Source: Bacillus sp. ISL-55
Lineage (GTDB): Bacteria; Bacillota; Bacilli; Bacillales; Cytobacillaceae
DNA length: 64,000 nucleotides
NCBI RefSeq assembly: GCF_018613155.1
Contig: NZ_JAGGQU010000038.1
Coordinates: forward strand, 1 to 64,000
Direction: 5' to 3'
Both the position numbers and the translations under genes were made by a program. Position 1 is the first letter of the stretch; every line of letters begins with the position of its first letter. Shown piece after piece: positions 9,710 to 18,076 of this stretch. The notes under the pieces were generated by a model, which saw only the letters and a list, made by a program, of their open reading frames with translations, searched no databases and was not told the origin of the DNA.

Positions 9710-9739
9710 ATCGTAACAAAGAACAGAAGCAAGCGTCAA
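9710..9739 (-). promoter_or_regulatory. probable kyn operon promoter
   Basis: Read on the minus strand, TTGACG (9739-9734) and TACGAT (9715-9710) are 18 bp apart and end about 35 bp before the kynU start. I saw no operator palindrome here. Confidence 0.45.
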
Positions 9740-9767
9740 CAAAAGGTCTGATAATTCTAAAAAGAAA

Positions 9768-9790
9768 AAGCAGCCCCATTGAGGCTGCTT
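9768..9790 (-). terminator. terminator overlapping the end of the DoxX-like gene
   Basis: AAGCAGCC/GGCTGCTT with loop CCATTGA, followed on the minus strand by TTTTCTTTTT. The stem includes the stop region of the upstream gene. Confidence 0.8.
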
Positions 9791-10784
9791 AAGCAAATCG
9801 ATAATAAATCAACACAAAGGTCGATAAGACGAAAATGAAGTTCAAAAATATAAAGATGAATTGGTCCACTCTTGTTTTGTGCATTTTAATTGGCGGATTA
9901 TAGAAGGATACGCCTTCGATGATGAAGATGATCAGGACAATATGAATCATAAAGTGGCCGATGATTTCAGTAAAACCGAACAACATTGTCGTTAAAATAA
10001 AAATCGTTGTGACCACAAAACCAAGCACTCGATTCAGGATACCGACAACCAGCAAGTAGCCGACTACGAATTCTACAAAAGCGGCCATGACGATAAAAGC
10101 TGCTGGTTCAAAGCCGAAGGTAGGTACCTGGTGGTTTGCGACGATATCCAGCGACATGGTTGGGTATACCCATTTTTCAACGGCGACCCAGCATAATGAA
10201 AGTCCTGTCCCCAAATATAAGAATGGGAAGCCAACGTTTTCAAGCTTAGTGCTGCCGACAAGCAGCACGCCGATGATAGCCACATAAAAACCGTAATCAA
10301 GCATATAAAAAATACCATGCTTTACCGTGACCATGATAAATAGGATCAGTAAAATGGATGCCCCTAATTTTGTTGAGATATGGTGCGGAACAAGGAGCAG
10401 GCCAATCGTGACCCACGCTAAAACCGTCATCAAGCTGCTGTCCAACTGGAACTCCGGTGCAAACAAGGTACCGTTTGTGACCTGGATAATCAAGGCCGCT
10501 GCCGTTCCGTACTTCAATAAGTATCGGGAATACTTCCGGAACCCTGAAAGGTAATCATCCCACTTTTTGATTAGCGGCATTTGAGCCATTTTCGGAATAA
10601 TAATAGTCAATGAAGCGAGAACAACTGCCGCCAGTATGGCAAGACCCATAAATAACGGCGATAAAATATTTTCAATACTTTCTTTCTTTGGCGCAACTTC
10701 GGTAAACCACTTTACGTGAGCATTTGTATATAAAGGTGTCAGAATGAGTCCGAACACAATAAAGATTTGCAACAGTTTTTTCAC
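9789..10784 (-). CDS. polytopic membrane protein with DoxX-like C-terminal part
   Basis: This is a hydrophobic protein of about 331 residues. The N-terminus looks like a cleavable signal (KKLLQIFIVFGLILTPLYTNAHVKW), followed by roughly eight membrane segments. The second half (from VAVEKWVYP) resembles DoxX/DoxD-like membrane proteins, often linked to quinone redox chemistry; this is a weak, motif-level call. I choose the GTG start because AGGAGGT lies inside the first codons of the longer ATG frame and is well spaced from GTG. A TGTGA-N6-TCACA box and a -10 lie upstream, and a 14-bp palindrome sits just before the ribosome binding site. Function is unknown. Confidence 0.7.
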   Translation of the reverse strand: MKKLLQIFIVFGLILTPLYTNAHVKWFTEVAPKKESIENILSPLFMGLAILAAVVLASLTIIIPKMAQMPLIKKWDDYLSGFRKYSRYLLKYGTAAALIIQVTNGTLFAPEFQLDSSLMTVLAWVTIGLLLVPHHISTKLGASILLILFIMVTVKHGIFYMLDYGFYVAIIGVLLVGSTKLENVGFPFLYLGTGLSLCWVAVEKWVYPTMSLDIVANHQVPTFGFEPAAFIVMAAFVEFVVGYLLVVGILNRVLGFVVTTIFILTTMLFGFTEIIGHFMIHIVLIIFIIEGVSFYNPPIKMHKTRVDQFIFIFLNFIFVLSTFVLIYYRFA

Positions 10785-10808
10785 TATAAAACCTCCTGGC
10801 ATATAAAC

Positions 10809-10822
10809 ACTATCTAGATAGT
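10809..10822. promoter_or_regulatory. 14-bp perfect palindrome in the leader
   Basis: ACTATCTAGATAGT is a perfect palindrome about 25 bp upstream of the GTG start of the DoxX-like gene, between the proposed transcription start and the ribosome binding site. It could be a repressor operator; the binder is unknown. Confidence 0.4.
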
Positions 10823-10844
10823 AATAATACTACTGAATCATAAG

Positions 10845-10888
10845 ATATTAGCAGCAGAGTTTTGAACTTTATGTGAATCTTTTCACAA
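10845..10888 (-). promoter_or_regulatory. FNR/Rex-type box with -10 element
   Basis: On the minus strand TTGTGAAAAGATTCACAT (10888-10871) matches the CRP/FNR pattern TGTGA-N6-TCACA and, with one mismatch, the Rex pattern TTGTGAA-N4-TTCACAA. TAATAT at 10850-10845 is a good -10. If transcription starts near 10838 the palindrome centre is at -41.5, the classical place for an FNR-type activator. Confidence 0.6.
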
Positions 10889-10992
10889 AAATATCTTTGG
10901 ATAGTTTTACTATACAAAGTTTGCCCTGTCACCAAGCTAGTATGCTTTTTTAATCAAGTATTAATGGGTATATTGGTGATAAGGAACTAAGG

Positions 10993-12135
10993 ATGGTGAG
11001 AAAACTCTTGAGACGTTTATTTTCCCTCGTGATTTTAGGGGCTTTGTTTTACTTTGCATGGCCATTTTTAACGAATGAAAAAGATTTTCAAAGTTTAAAT
11101 ACTGAAATAGATAAGTTAAAAGAAAATCCCGAACTCAGCAAAGCATTGGAAACGGTGAACAGCGGGATCAATCAGCTGATATGGCAGTTAAATGAGAAAA
11201 AGGAAGAATTGACGCAGGAAGAGCAAAACCTTTTGCCTAAAGTGGCTAAGCCCGAGCTGGAAACACCTTCTGAAAAAACATTCACCATCCATAATATTGG
11301 CATTGGCGATGCGAAACCTGAAGTAGAAGCTCAGCTTGGTGATCCTAAACGGGTTTCCGTGAACGAGTATGGAACAGAGTGGCATGCTTATCATGAGAAT
11401 TTCCAAAACTTCATCATGATTTCATACAGCAAAGATGGGGTTGTGAATGCTTTGTATACAAATCAGGATTTGGTTGCGGCTAAAAATGGAATCAAGTATG
11501 GCACTCCAAAGGAAACAGTCCGTCAGACACTTGGGGAGCCGCTTAGCGAAATAAGGAAAGGACTTGTCTATTACCAGTTTCAAAAGGACCAGGACTATGA
11601 CGTCTATAATTTGGATGACAGCTATGTGACGGTTTTTTATGATAAACATAAAAACAATACCGTGACAGCAATCCAGATGGTCAGCGAAAAGCTGGAACAA
11701 AGCAAGGCGGGTTTTTATACGGAGGCAAGTGAGGCATTGAAGGAAGGATTTGAATACCAGCTGTTTGATCTGACCAATGCTTCAAGGTTGATGCACGGAC
11801 TTGGCATTCTTACCTGGGACGACGAGGTGAGAGTCACTGCCAGAAAGCACAGCGCCGATATGGCGGAAAACTCATATTTCAGCCACACGAACCCTGAAGG
11901 CCAGTCGCCTTTTGATAGGATGGCTGAGGATGATATCGCGTTCTCGGTCGCCGGGGAGAATCTTGCGTATGGGCAGTTCAGCAGCATCTTTGCCCACGAA
12001 GGATTGATGAACTCGCTCGGCCACCGTGAAAATATTTTGAAATCCGACTTTAAGCTGCTCGGTGTCGGCGTCGCGTTCGGGCCGAAGCATGAGCCTTATT
12101 TTACAGAGAACTTTTATAGTAAGAGGAAGTTTTAA
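10993..12135 (+). CDS. CAP/SCP-domain protein (YlbC-like)
   Basis: This 380-residue protein is probably held at the outer face of the membrane by one N-terminal hydrophobic segment (about residues 10-27, LFSLVILGALFYFAWPFL). A linker and a CAP-associated N-terminal domain (about 95-235, with IGDAKPEVEAQLGDPKRV and KYGTPKETVRQTLGEP repeated motifs) precede a C-terminal CAP domain (about 250-378). The CAP domain shows LTNASRLMHGLGILTWD, ARKHSADMAENSYFSH and the GENLAYG and GHRENIL motifs. Bacillus homologues include YlbC; the biochemical role of this group is unsettled. AAGGA precedes the ATG. Confidence 0.85.
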   Translation: MVRKLLRRLFSLVILGALFYFAWPFLTNEKDFQSLNTEIDKLKENPELSKALETVNSGINQLIWQLNEKKEELTQEEQNLLPKVAKPELETPSEKTFTIHNIGIGDAKPEVEAQLGDPKRVSVNEYGTEWHAYHENFQNFIMISYSKDGVVNALYTNQDLVAAKNGIKYGTPKETVRQTLGEPLSEIRKGLVYYQFQKDQDYDVYNLDDSYVTVFYDKHKNNTVTAIQMVSEKLEQSKAGFYTEASEALKEGFEYQLFDLTNASRLMHGLGILTWDDEVRVTARKHSADMAENSYFSHTNPEGQSPFDRMAEDDIAFSVAGENLAYGQFSSIFAHEGLMNSLGHRENILKSDFKLLGVGVAFGPKHEPYFTENFYSKRKF

Positions 12136-12156
12136 ACCGAGTTAAATCGCTCGGTT
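12135..12156 (+). terminator. terminator of the CAP-domain gene
   Basis: AACCGAG/CTCGGTT with loop TTAAATCG directly follows the stop codon, with a T-rich tail. Confidence 0.8.
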
Positions 12157-12198
12157 TTCTTTATTACTGCTGGAAAAAATCGCGGATAATTTCCAATT

Positions 12199-12389
12199 CG
12201 CTATAAAAACGAAAAAATCGCTATAAAAAAATTTTTTTCGCTATAAAAATCAGAAAATCGCTATAAAAAATCTATTTTCGCTATAAAAATGAAAAAATCG
12301 CTATAAAAAATATGAAAGTCGCTATAAAAAATCTATTTTAACTATATAAATCAGAAAGCCGCTATATAAAATTAAAATTTCCGCTATAT
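12199..12389. repeat. short tandem array, 20-bp period (CGCTATAAAAA)
   Basis: CGCTATAAA recurs at 12199, 12219, 12239, 12259, 12279, 12299 and 12320, then in decayed form near 12340, 12360 and 12382. The spacing is a steady 20 bp at first, and the filler between copies is AT-rich and variable. It lies between the convergent CAP and subtilisin genes. Confidence 0.9.
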
Positions 12390-12460
12390 TATCGTGAACA
12401 AGCATTAGAAAGTCCAGATTTCAATACAAGTTCCAACTCTTTTTCATGCGTGAATTCATT

Positions 12461-12534
12461 TTATTGGCGGTTTTCACAACTTTATTGGCGATTTTCACCT
12501 GCTTATTGGCGAAAATCAAATTATATTGGCGAAC
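12461..12534. repeat. short tandem array, 21-bp period (TTATTGGCG)
   Basis: TTATTGGCG or TATATTGGCG occurs at 12461, 12482, 12503 and about 12523. A related unit appears once more at about 59795, next to TATCGACCA units. Confidence 0.85.
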
Positions 12535-12575
12535 TGGAAATTTTGGGCGCTTTTTCCCAGTTCACCAATAACAAA

Positions 12576-12608
12576 AACCGCTTAATCACAGCACTCGATT
12601 AAGCGGTT
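12576..12608 (-). terminator. subtilisin terminator
   Basis: A perfect 12-bp stem (AACCGCTTAATC and its complement) is followed on the minus strand by a T-run. Confidence 0.85.
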
Positions 12609-12621
12609 TTCCTAACAATAT

Positions 12622-13863
12622 TTACTTCACACGCGGGAATCCAAATCCTGAAGCATAGTCATCACCAGATGCTGCTCCTGATCCGCCAAGGATATCGTTA
12701 CCTTTTGCACGGTTCTGAAGCTCAGCACGAAGTTGTGTATGGCTCATGTTTGGATTGGCAGCCCAGATTTTCGCTGCCAATCCGGAAACGTGCGGTGTTG
12801 CCATTGATGTACCACTAATTGTGTTGTATGAACCGTCATACCAGGTAGATTCGATTGCTCTGCCTGGTGCGGACAGCTCCACATCAAGCTCACCAATGAC
12901 ATAGTCACCATCTGTAAGCGGATTTCCGCGGGATGAGAAGTCAGCGACACGGTATGTACCGTTTTCCTGGACATCTTCTAAAGCTGCTACTGCTACTGCA
13001 TTGGTAAGCGCACCTGGGTAACCAATAGTATTGGCGTTCGGTCCGCTGTTACCTGCTGCGGCAACTACGAGGACGCCTTTTCCATATGCATAATTAACAG
13101 CATCAGCAATCATCGCACTCTTGCTGCTTGATCCAAGTGACATCGAAATAACGACTTTTGAGCCTGTTCGAACTGCTTCATCCGCAGCATGCCTAATTGC
13201 TCCTGCGATGTCATCAGAATAGCCTGATCCTCTGTCATTCAACACTTTATAAGCCCAAAGGTCAGCATCTGGTGCCACTCCGTAAATTCCCAAACCAGAT
13301 CCGCCATGAGCAAGGACTGTTCCTGCAACATGAGTTCCGTGTCCATTTTTATCGGAACAAGAATTATTAACCAGCGGTGACTTTCTCTGTGTAAAATCCT
13401 TACATTGTTCATCGCTTCCTGCTAAGTCAGCATGGTTTACGTTGACTCCAGTATCGAGAACCGCTACTTTTACACCGTTACCACCGGATGTTGCCTGTAG
13501 ATTGTTATCATTATAGATTGCTTCCATCCCCCATGGTGTTTGATCGGTTGGCGATGCCTGGGCTCCTGCACCCGGCTTTGCATTCACCTGTACCTGGGAA
13601 ACTGCTTCAACTTGAAGGTTCTTATTTTTCAATAGTGCCTGGTATTGCTTTGCATTAACAGTTGTTGTAAAACCATTCGCTCCGAAGTCCCATCTTTTGC
13701 CGAACTGATCCTTTGCCTTTGCTTGTTCAGCTTTTGGCCCTTGAATTAATACCCGGTAAGAATCCTGTGCCTCTGGCGCCTGGCCAAATGCCCCAGCCGT
13801 GAACATAGATAAACCCATTGTCATGCTTAATAGTGCGGCTCCTAGTACTTTCTTCTTTTTCAT
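12622..13863 (-). CDS. secreted subtilisin-like serine protease (S8)
   Basis: This 413-residue exported protease has a lysine-rich signal peptide cleaved near residue 27 (TAGAFGQA). An I9-type inhibitory propeptide spans about 35-95, followed by the S8 catalytic domain. The triad is Asp137 (VLDTGVN), His175 (NGHGTHVAG) and Ser353 (GTSMATPH), with oxyanion Asn272 (AAAGNSG). The paired cysteines (QCKDFTQ and NNSCSD) suggest a disulphide as in the proteinase-K-like subgroup. GAGGAG lies eight bases before the ATG. It is a single-gene unit with its own terminator. It is likely to act as an extracellular, nutrient-scavenging protease. Confidence 0.93.
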   Translation of the reverse strand: MKKKKVLGAALLSMTMGLSMFTAGAFGQAPEAQDSYRVLIQGPKAEQAKAKDQFGKRWDFGANGFTTTVNAKQYQALLKNKNLQVEAVSQVQVNAKPGAGAQASPTDQTPWGMEAIYNDNNLQATSGGNGVKVAVLDTGVNVNHADLAGSDEQCKDFTQRKSPLVNNSCSDKNGHGTHVAGTVLAHGGSGLGIYGVAPDADLWAYKVLNDRGSGYSDDIAGAIRHAADEAVRTGSKVVISMSLGSSSKSAMIADAVNYAYGKGVLVVAAAGNSGPNANTIGYPGALTNAVAVAALEDVQENGTYRVADFSSRGNPLTDGDYVIGELDVELSAPGRAIESTWYDGSYNTISGTSMATPHVSGLAAKIWAANPNMSHTQLRAELQNRAKGNDILGGSGAASGDDYASGFGFPRVK

Positions 13864-14050
13864 TCAACCACTCCTCTGCATTTTATGGTGTTGCTGGTTT
13901 TACAGAATCTATTATATTTAAAATATTCTGACATCAACAATATGCTAAACTAATCATTTTTGAGTCTTTTGAATCAGGAGAAAATGCACGTTTACAAAAA
14001 AGTCACATGTATTAAGTTCTATTTTGAAATTTTCCCAATATCAAAAGAAC

Positions 14051-14090
14051 CAAAAAGAGTGACCATTTATTTACAGGTCACTCTTTTTGG
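14051..14090 (-). terminator. zupT terminator
   Basis: A long inverted repeat (CCAAAAAGAGTGACC and its complement) with T-runs on both strands lies after the ZIP transporter stop. Confidence 0.8.
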
Positions 14091-14124
14091 TTGGAAAATA
14101 ATAGGATATTATTCACTTGTATTT

Positions 14125-14934
14125 CTAAATAAAGAGCAGCAAGCTGACGGCCATGACTGCCATCCCCGCGACCAAACCATAAATGGCAAGGTGTGATTCA
14201 TCATACTTTTTAGCTGCCGGAAGCAGTTCATCAAGTGAAATGAAGACCATGATTCCCGCTACAGCTGCAAAAATGACCCCAAACATTATGTCATTCAGGA
14301 ATGGCATTAGGAATAGGTAAGCCGCAAGAGCGCCGATCGGCTCGGATAAACCGGACAAGAATGATAGTTTAAAAGCTTTCTTCTTATCACCAGTCGCAAA
14401 ATAAACCGGTACGGAAACGGCAATTCCCTCAGGAACGTTGTGTATGGCTATCGCGATGGCTATCGCGACACCCAAAGCCGGGTCCTGTATGGCCGAAGTG
14501 AAGGTGGCAATTCCTTCAGGAAAATTGTGTATCCCGATCGCAAGAGCTGTGAATGTTCCCATTTTCAGCAGGGCAGCATCGGTGGCAGGTTTGGAAGGAG
14601 CATTCATGTCCTCGACTTTTTTCAGTTCATGAGGATTTCCCTGCTTTGGTATCAACTTATCGATCAAGGCGATCAGCAGGATACCCGCGAAAAAACCGCC
14701 GACCGTTGCCCAGTTGCCTAATTGCACGCCCATCGCAGAAACAAGTGCATCCTTCGCTTTGACAAAAATTTCAATCATCGACACATAAATCATCACACCT
14801 GCTGAAAACCCAAGTGCTATTGAAAGAAATTTTGTATTGGTCCGCGATGTGAAAAAGGCAAGAACACTGCCAATTCCAGTGGCAAGACCTGCAAACAATG
14901 TCAAACCAAATGCAAATAAAATTTCCTCTGTCAT
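14125..14934 (-). CDS. zupT: ZIP-family metal transporter (ZupT-like)
   Basis: This 269-residue, eight-helix ZIP permease probably imports zinc or other divalent metals into the cytoplasm. The two metal-site motifs HNFPEG (residues 136-141) and HNVPEG (165-170) are present. AAGGAG precedes the chosen ATG; a longer frame adds 21 charged residues without a binding site. It is transcribed alone, with no visible Zur-type box. The zupT symbol follows closest family resemblance. Confidence 0.85.
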   Translation of the reverse strand: MTEEILFAFGLTLFAGLATGIGSVLAFFTSRTNTKFLSIALGFSAGVMIYVSMIEIFVKAKDALVSAMGVQLGNWATVGGFFAGILLIALIDKLIPKQGNPHELKKVEDMNAPSKPATDAALLKMGTFTALAIGIHNFPEGIATFTSAIQDPALGVAIAIAIAIHNVPEGIAVSVPVYFATGDKKKAFKLSFLSGLSEPIGALAAYLFLMPFLNDIMFGVIFAAVAGIMVFISLDELLPAAKKYDESHLAIYGLVAGMAVMAVSLLLFI

Positions 14935-15060
14935 TTTTATTCTCCTTTGAATATCAATTTTGAGCCTGCGCCGTAAAATTAACATAAAAGAATACAATAA
15001 TTCTTAATTTATGCCGCAACACGAATTTTGTTTCACGAACGAAACTTTTGGGCACTTTTA

Positions 15061-15200
15061 TGACCAAATGATGGTCAAATGCTAAAATGTTTCCTTTGGT
15101 CAACTTTCAGGGTGCAGGATTCCTTTTATTAAAAATAATATATGCGTTCGTATTAAAAAGTTTCCTTTGGTCAACATTGTATCGCAAAGGAAACTTGACC
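15061..15200. repeat. hairpin and repeat cluster (GTTTCCTTTGGTCAAC)
   Basis: TGACCA/TGGTCA forms a small hairpin at 15061-15077. GTTTCCTTTGGTCAAC occurs at 15089-15104 and again at 15160-15175. The second copy pairs through ten perfect bases with CAAAGGAAAC at 15185-15194. The cluster fills the gap between zupT and the foldase gene. Confidence 0.7.
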
Positions 15201-15256
15201 TGCAACTAAATAATTTTAGAATGTTCATAATTTGCTCCATTACCATTAAAAAAAAA

Positions 15257-15277
15257 CCCTGCAGAACACTGCAGAGG
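15257..15277 (-). terminator. foldase gene terminator
   Basis: CTCTGCAG and CTGCAGGG pair on the minus strand and are followed by nine T. Confidence 0.75.
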
Positions 15278-15289
15278 CTCAATAATTAC

Positions 15290-16168
15290 CTATAGATAAC
15301 TTTTAATTTCATATTCTGCTTTTTTCTCCTCCAGCCAGTTTGGATATTCCGCCTGGACTTTCTGGTCAAATAGCAATTCCTTGATTTCTTCCTTATGGTC
15401 ATCAAAATTTGCTGTCTTCGCTGCTTTTTTATCAATAAGCTTAATGATATGGAAACCGAATTCTGTTTTAACCGGCTCGCTGATTCCATTGACTTCCATT
15501 CCGAATGCAGCATTCTCGAATTCCTCAGCCATTTCTCCTTTTCCAAAATACCCGAGGTCTCCTCCGTTAGCACTATTAGATGAGTCTGTTGAATATTTTT
15601 TTGCCAGTTCGGCAAAGTCTTTTCCATTATCAAGCTCTTCTTTTACCTTCTTGGCCGTTTCCTCATCTTCTACCAGTATATGGCTCGCCTTCACCTGTTC
15701 CTTTTGGTCAAAAGAATCTTTATTTTCATCGAAATATGTCTTCATTTCCTCTTCAGTCACTTCTATAGAAGGTCCGATCATTTTTTCTGCGAGCAGGTAA
15801 ATTTCGATGTCCTCCCTGATTTTGTCCATTGATACCTGGTTTTGCTCAAGTGCCGAAGCAAATGCTTCTTCACCGCCATATGATTCCTGCAATTTTGTTA
15901 ACTCTTCATCTATCTCATTCCCCGTTACTTTTACCTTTTCCTTTGAAGCTTCCATTTCAATCACCTTGTTTGTGATTAAGGAATCTAAGATATCTGCACC
16001 ATACATTTCTGTCAATTTTGTATTTAGTTCTTCCTTTGTGATTTTCTCCCCATCAATGCTCGCTGCAGTTTCTGTTTTGGCAAAAGCTGTTGTAAAAATC
16101 AGGAGAAGCCCTAAGAAAACCACTGTGAATACCATTAAGAGTTTATTATTTTTCATAAAAGAAATCAT
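15290..16168 (-). CDS. exported parvulin-type peptidyl-prolyl isomerase (PrsA/YacD-like foldase)
   Basis: This 292-residue protein carries an N-terminal hydrophobic signal or anchor (about residues 8-30) without a lipobox cysteine, so unlike classical PrsA it is not an obvious lipoprotein. A SurA-N-like helical region (about 35-140) is followed by a PpiC rotamase domain (about 157-247, with ASHILVEDEETA and GGDLGYFGKGEMAEEFENAAF). It should assist folding of secreted proteins outside the membrane. GGAGGG five bases before the ATG fixes the start. It lies 13 bp after the HtrA gene, probably in one operon. Confidence 0.88.
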   Translation of the reverse strand: MISFMKNNKLLMVFTVVFLGLLLIFTTAFAKTETAASIDGEKITKEELNTKLTEMYGADILDSLITNKVIEMEASKEKVKVTGNEIDEELTKLQESYGGEEAFASALEQNQVSMDKIREDIEIYLLAEKMIGPSIEVTEEEMKTYFDENKDSFDQKEQVKASHILVEDEETAKKVKEELDNGKDFAELAKKYSTDSSNSANGGDLGYFGKGEMAEEFENAAFGMEVNGISEPVKTEFGFHIIKLIDKKAAKTANFDDHKEEIKELLFDQKVQAEYPNWLEEKKAEYEIKSYL

Positions 16169-16181
16169 TATTTCCCTCCAT

Positions 16182-17384
16182 TTATTCTGCATTAGCAGCA
16201 GACAATGCTACCTTTAAAGTTTGCTGCTTGCCGTCACGATATATTTTCAATTCGACATTGTCGCCAGTTTCAAGTTTCGTATACATGTATCTTCTTAGAT
16301 CACTTGCATTCCCTACTTTTTCATCATTGATCCCCACGATGACATCCTGTTCCTTGAGTCCTGCAGCAGCAGCCGCGGAGTTAGGATCAACATAGGTAAC
16401 CATCGTCCCAGAATCCACATTCTCTGGCAGGTTGTCGAGATACATATCGGGAATTTGCGCCAGATCAGCAAGGCTTACACCCAAATAAGGACGTTCCACT
16501 TTTCCTTTTTCAATCAGCTGGTTGACGATTGGCAGTGCTTCATTGCTAGGGATTGCAAACCCGAGGCCTTCCACGCCATTTTGCGAAATTTTCAAGCTGT
16601 TGATGCCGATTACTTTACCGTCTGTATTGATTAACGCGCCGCCGCTGTTGCCTGGATTGATTGCCGCGTCCGTTTGAATAACGCTCATTTCCCATTCCCC
16701 TGCAGAGGTTGGCACAGAGATTGAACGGTCTACCGCACTGACGATTCCTTGAGTCACAGTCCGCGATAAGTCCAGGCCAAGCGGGTTTCCGATGGCCAGT
16801 ACCTGGTCGCCAGCCCTTAATACAGATGAATCACCAAATTCGATGACATCCGCTGCTTTAGCTGCATCAATTTTGACAACTGCTAAATCAGTCAATGCGT
16901 CTGCTCCAACCACTTCTGCATCAACTTTCTCTCCATTGTACAGGGAGACATCAACCTTTGATGCACCTTCAATGACATGATTGTTCGTGACAATGAAAGC
17001 ACTGCTTCCTTCTTTCTTAAAAATAACCCCAGATCCAGAACCGCTCTCAACATTGCCCTGGCTTTGCGAAAATGGATTGCTTTGCGATTGGAGATTGGTG
17101 ATGCCAACAATTGATTTCGCAGAAGTTTCAATGATATCGGCAATCGAACCAGAGCTTTTTGATGAGGTTGGTGTCGTGACGATATTTGAATTTTTTTCTG
17201 TGACTGTTTCTGTTTGAGGCTGCAGCTGATTCCCTGCGTCAGCTTCTGTAAAATTCACCGCTGCTAGTGTAATCGCGGAACCAACTACCCCAGCCATAAC
17301 AGTGGACAATATGCTTTTGAATTTATTTGGTTTTTTGACCGGCGCCGGTTCCTGGTACCGGGAATTCTGTTCAAAGTCGTTCAT
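16182..17384 (-). CDS. HtrA/DegP-like serine protease
   Basis: This 400-residue envelope quality-control protease has a cytoplasmic N-terminus, one membrane anchor (about residues 27-45), and an S1C trypsin-like domain with triad His136 (NNHVIEG), Asp166 (LTDLAVV) and Ser247 (NPGNSGGA). A single PDZ domain follows (about 290-390, with YLGVSL and VGINDEKV). This is the architecture of Bacillus HtrA, HtrB and YyxA. AGGAGG precedes the ATG. Pairing with the foldase gene suggests a joint response to misfolded exported proteins. No CssR site was identified. Confidence 0.9.
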   Translation of the reverse strand: MNDFEQNSRYQEPAPVKKPNKFKSILSTVMAGVVGSAITLAAVNFTEADAGNQLQPQTETVTEKNSNIVTTPTSSKSSGSIADIIETSAKSIVGITNLQSQSNPFSQSQGNVESGSGSGVIFKKEGSSAFIVTNNHVIEGASKVDVSLYNGEKVDAEVVGADALTDLAVVKIDAAKAADVIEFGDSSVLRAGDQVLAIGNPLGLDLSRTVTQGIVSAVDRSISVPTSAGEWEMSVIQTDAAINPGNSGGALINTDGKVIGINSLKISQNGVEGLGFAIPSNEALPIVNQLIEKGKVERPYLGVSLADLAQIPDMYLDNLPENVDSGTMVTYVDPNSAAAAAGLKEQDVIVGINDEKVGNASDLRRYMYTKLETGDNVELKIYRDGKQQTLKVALSAANAE

Positions 17385-17537
17385 GGTTTTTCCTCCTCGC
17401 TTCTAACTTGTCTTCATCATAACCAGAAATTATGAACAAATTATTAACAAACTGAGGCGAGAATTTTAAAAGATTGGGAAAAATTCGAGGTAATTATGAA
17501 TGAAGCAGTCCATGGGATAAAACAGCCATTTAAAAAA

Positions 17538-17559
17538 CTGCAGACAAGGATGCCTGCAG
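17538..17559 (-). terminator. riboflavin operon terminator
   Basis: CTGCAG repeats form a stem about ten bases after the ribH stop, followed by TTTTTT on the minus strand. Confidence 0.65.
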
Positions 17560-17571
17560 CTTCAAAAGTTA

Positions 17572-18042
17572 TTACATTTCAATATTCTTCATCAAATTAG
17601 CCATTTCAATTGCGGACATTGCAGCGTCCCAGCCCTTGTTTCCGGCTTTTGTGCCTGCACGTTCGATTGCCTGTTCAATCGTATCGGTTGTCAGAACTCC
17701 GAAGATGACCGGAACACCTGAATTCATCGCTGCGGCTGATACACCTTTTGCTGTTTCATTGGAAACATAATCGAAGTGTGGAGTGGATCCGCGGATGACT
17801 GTGCCTAATGTGATGACCGCGTCATACTTATTGCTTTTTGCCATTTTTTGCGCCACCAATGGGATTTCGAACGCACCTGGAACCCAGGCAACATCGACAT
17901 TGCCTTCCTCGACACCATGTCTTTTCAAAGCGTCCTGCGCGCCGCCCAGAAGCTTGCTAGTGATGAATTCATTGAACCGCCCGACTACGATGCCGACTTT
18001 AAGACCTGTTCCTACTAGATTACCTTCAAAAGTTCTGTTCAT
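17572..18042 (-). CDS. ribH: 6,7-dimethyl-8-ribityllumazine synthase
   Basis: This enzyme condenses 5-amino-6-ribitylaminouracil with 3,4-dihydroxy-2-butanone 4-phosphate to make the riboflavin precursor lumazine. The 156-residue length and the motifs [34 protein letters not shown] and the Lys/Arg-rich C-terminus match RibH, which assembles into large capsids. GGAGGAATAGGAC precedes the ATG. It is the last gene of ribD-ribE-ribBA-ribH. Confidence 0.96.
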   Translation of the reverse strand: MNRTFEGNLVGTGLKVGIVVGRFNEFITSKLLGGAQDALKRHGVEEGNVDVAWVPGAFEIPLVAQKMAKSNKYDAVITLGTVIRGSTPHFDYVSNETAKGVSAAAMNSGVPVIFGVLTTDTIEQAIERAGTKAGNKGWDAAMSAIEMANLMKNIEM

Positions 18043-18076
18043 GTCCTATTCCTCCAATTATATGGGTTAATTTTCA

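Noticed and set aside
9676-9732. N-terminal extension of kynureninase
   Set aside because: The extra 19 hydrophobic residues look like a signal but lie upstream of the ribosome binding site and are not expected for a cytoplasmic PLP enzyme.
13960-14196. Open frame of 78 codons on the + strand
   Set aside because: It reads through the zupT terminator and into zupT antisense and has no supporting start signal worth trusting.
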